Shown: one piece after another, positions 5,098 to 5,503 of the stretch
Position numbering within the stretch: position 1 is the first letter of the stretch
Layout: each line of letters begins with the position of its first letter
Source of the DNA: Pseudomonadota bacterium
Lineage (GTDB): Bacteria; Pseudomonadota; Alphaproteobacteria; Caulobacterales; Caulobacteraceae
Direction of reading: 5' to 3'
Assembly: GCA_023424215.1 (NCBI GenBank)
Contig: JAFAEC010000231.1
Coordinates: forward strand, 1-5,503
DNA length: 5,503 bases
The notes under the pieces: model-generated
The model's database searches: none
What the model was told of the DNA's origin: nothing
What the model saw: the letters and a program-made list of their open reading frames with translations, nothing else
Made by a program: the position numbers and the translations under genes

Positions 5098-5503
5098 GTG
5101 CGTGACCAATTCCGCCACGCCATGCTCGCACCGATGCTGGCGATTTCGTTCGCCCTGGCGGGCGGCGTGAACACGACCGCAGCCGAAGAAGCCCCTTCGT
5201 ACGCGGACGGTTCCGACAGCCGGCCGATTTCCGCCCTGAGCCCGGCGGACCGCCTCAGCTACACGACCGCCTTCGACGCCCTGCGCCGCGGCGACCTCGA
5301 GGCCGCCCGCGCCTCGGCGCGGCAGGCGCAGGACCGCATCCTGCTGGGTCAGGTCGAGTTCGAGCGCCTGTTCCACCCGAACTACACCGCCACCTACGAG
5401 GAGCTGGCGGCGTGGCTGGAGGAGTACGCCGACCTGCCCTGCGCCGACCGCGCCTACAGCCTGGCGCTGCGGCGTCGGCCGGACGGCGCCCCCGAGCCAC
5501 GCC
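5098..5503 (+). CDS. Probable soluble lytic transglycosylase, N-terminal part (runs off right edge)
   Basis: 135 codons are present with no stop. Residues 1-29 look like a Sec signal peptide: R2, R6 and H7, then hydrophobic 9-23, with cleavage near TTAA|EE (28-29). After a short polar spacer comes helical sequence typical of the alpha-superhelical N-domain of alphaproteobacterial Slt-type enzymes: AFDALRRGDLEAARASARQA (59-78), LLGQVEFERLFHP (82-94), TATYEELAAWLEEYADLP (97-114) and ADRAYSLALRRRP (116-128). The catalytic SLT domain, which cleaves the MurNAc-GlcNAc bond to anhydro-muropeptides in the periplasm, would lie beyond the window. The start is GTG: AAGGGGGG (5083-5090) lies 7 nt upstream and the GTG supplies the charged n-region. 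The ATG at 5122 would lose it. Related loci, as I recall, continue with dapA, which is untested here. The assignment rests on N-terminal resemblance only. Confidence 0.75.
   Translation, partial: MRDQFRHAMLAPMLAISFALAGGVNTTAAEEAPSYADGSDSRPISALSPADRLSYTTAFDALRRGDLEAARASARQAQDRILLGQVEFERLFHPNYTATYEELAAWLEEYADLPCADRAYSLALRRRPDGAPEPR

Noticed and set aside
4981..5376. 131-residue minus-strand frame across the intergenic region and the start of the right-hand gene
   Set aside because: No domain. It conflicts with a plus-strand frame that has a signal peptide, a good Shine-Dalgarno and transglycosylase-like helices.
1..5503. Mobile element, CRISPR array, tRNA, toxin-antitoxin or phage defence genes
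   Set aside because: Genes are tightly packed and of housekeeping type, the largest gap is 157 bp, and I saw no regularly spaced repeats, terminal inverted repeats, transposase motifs or tRNA-like folds.

Overview
The window is very GC-rich, and most codons end in G or C. Gene content, protein signatures and clustered GANTC sites point to an alphaproteobacterium, most likely of the order Caulobacterales (a Caulobacter or Brevundimonas relative). This lineage call rests on recognised family traits, not on a search. It reads as ordinary chromosomal housekeeping DNA. I see no mobile element, CRISPR array, rRNA or tRNA.

Layout. Positions 1-4056 hold three minus-strand genes that look like one operon, transcribed right to left. 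The order is electron transfer flavoprotein-ubiquinone oxidoreductase (4056 to 2296), an exported tetratricopeptide-repeat protein (2239 to 383), then the isoprenoid kinase IspE (378, running off the left edge). A 95-bp divergent promoter region (4057-4151) separates this operon from a plus-strand family-4-like uracil-DNA glycosylase (4152-4940). A 157-bp intergenic region follows, with weak hairpins, a TTGACA promoter candidate and three GANTC (CcrM-type methylation) sites. After it begins a secreted protein, probably a soluble lytic transglycosylase, starting at a GTG at 5098 and cut by the right edge.

How the genes may work together. ETF-QO passes electrons from fatty-acid and amino-acid oxidation to ubiquinone. 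IspE belongs to the MEP pathway, which supplies the isoprenoid units of ubiquinone and of the undecaprenyl carrier lipid. The TPR protein is exported, and its TPR-then-ispE order recalls gammaproteobacterial loci where a periplasmic TPR protein sits near ispE. The glycosylase is a DNA repair enzyme with no obvious link to its neighbours. The lytic transglycosylase acts on the cell wall.

Most interesting points: the GANTC cluster before the lytic transglycosylase; a glycosylase lacking two of the four expected Fe-S ligands; a short conserved-looking N-terminal segment on that glycosylase, tethered by a flexible linker; a hairpin that includes the ribosome binding site of the TPR gene; and the possible LbcA-like role of the TPR protein. 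I found no evidence of a wholly new system.
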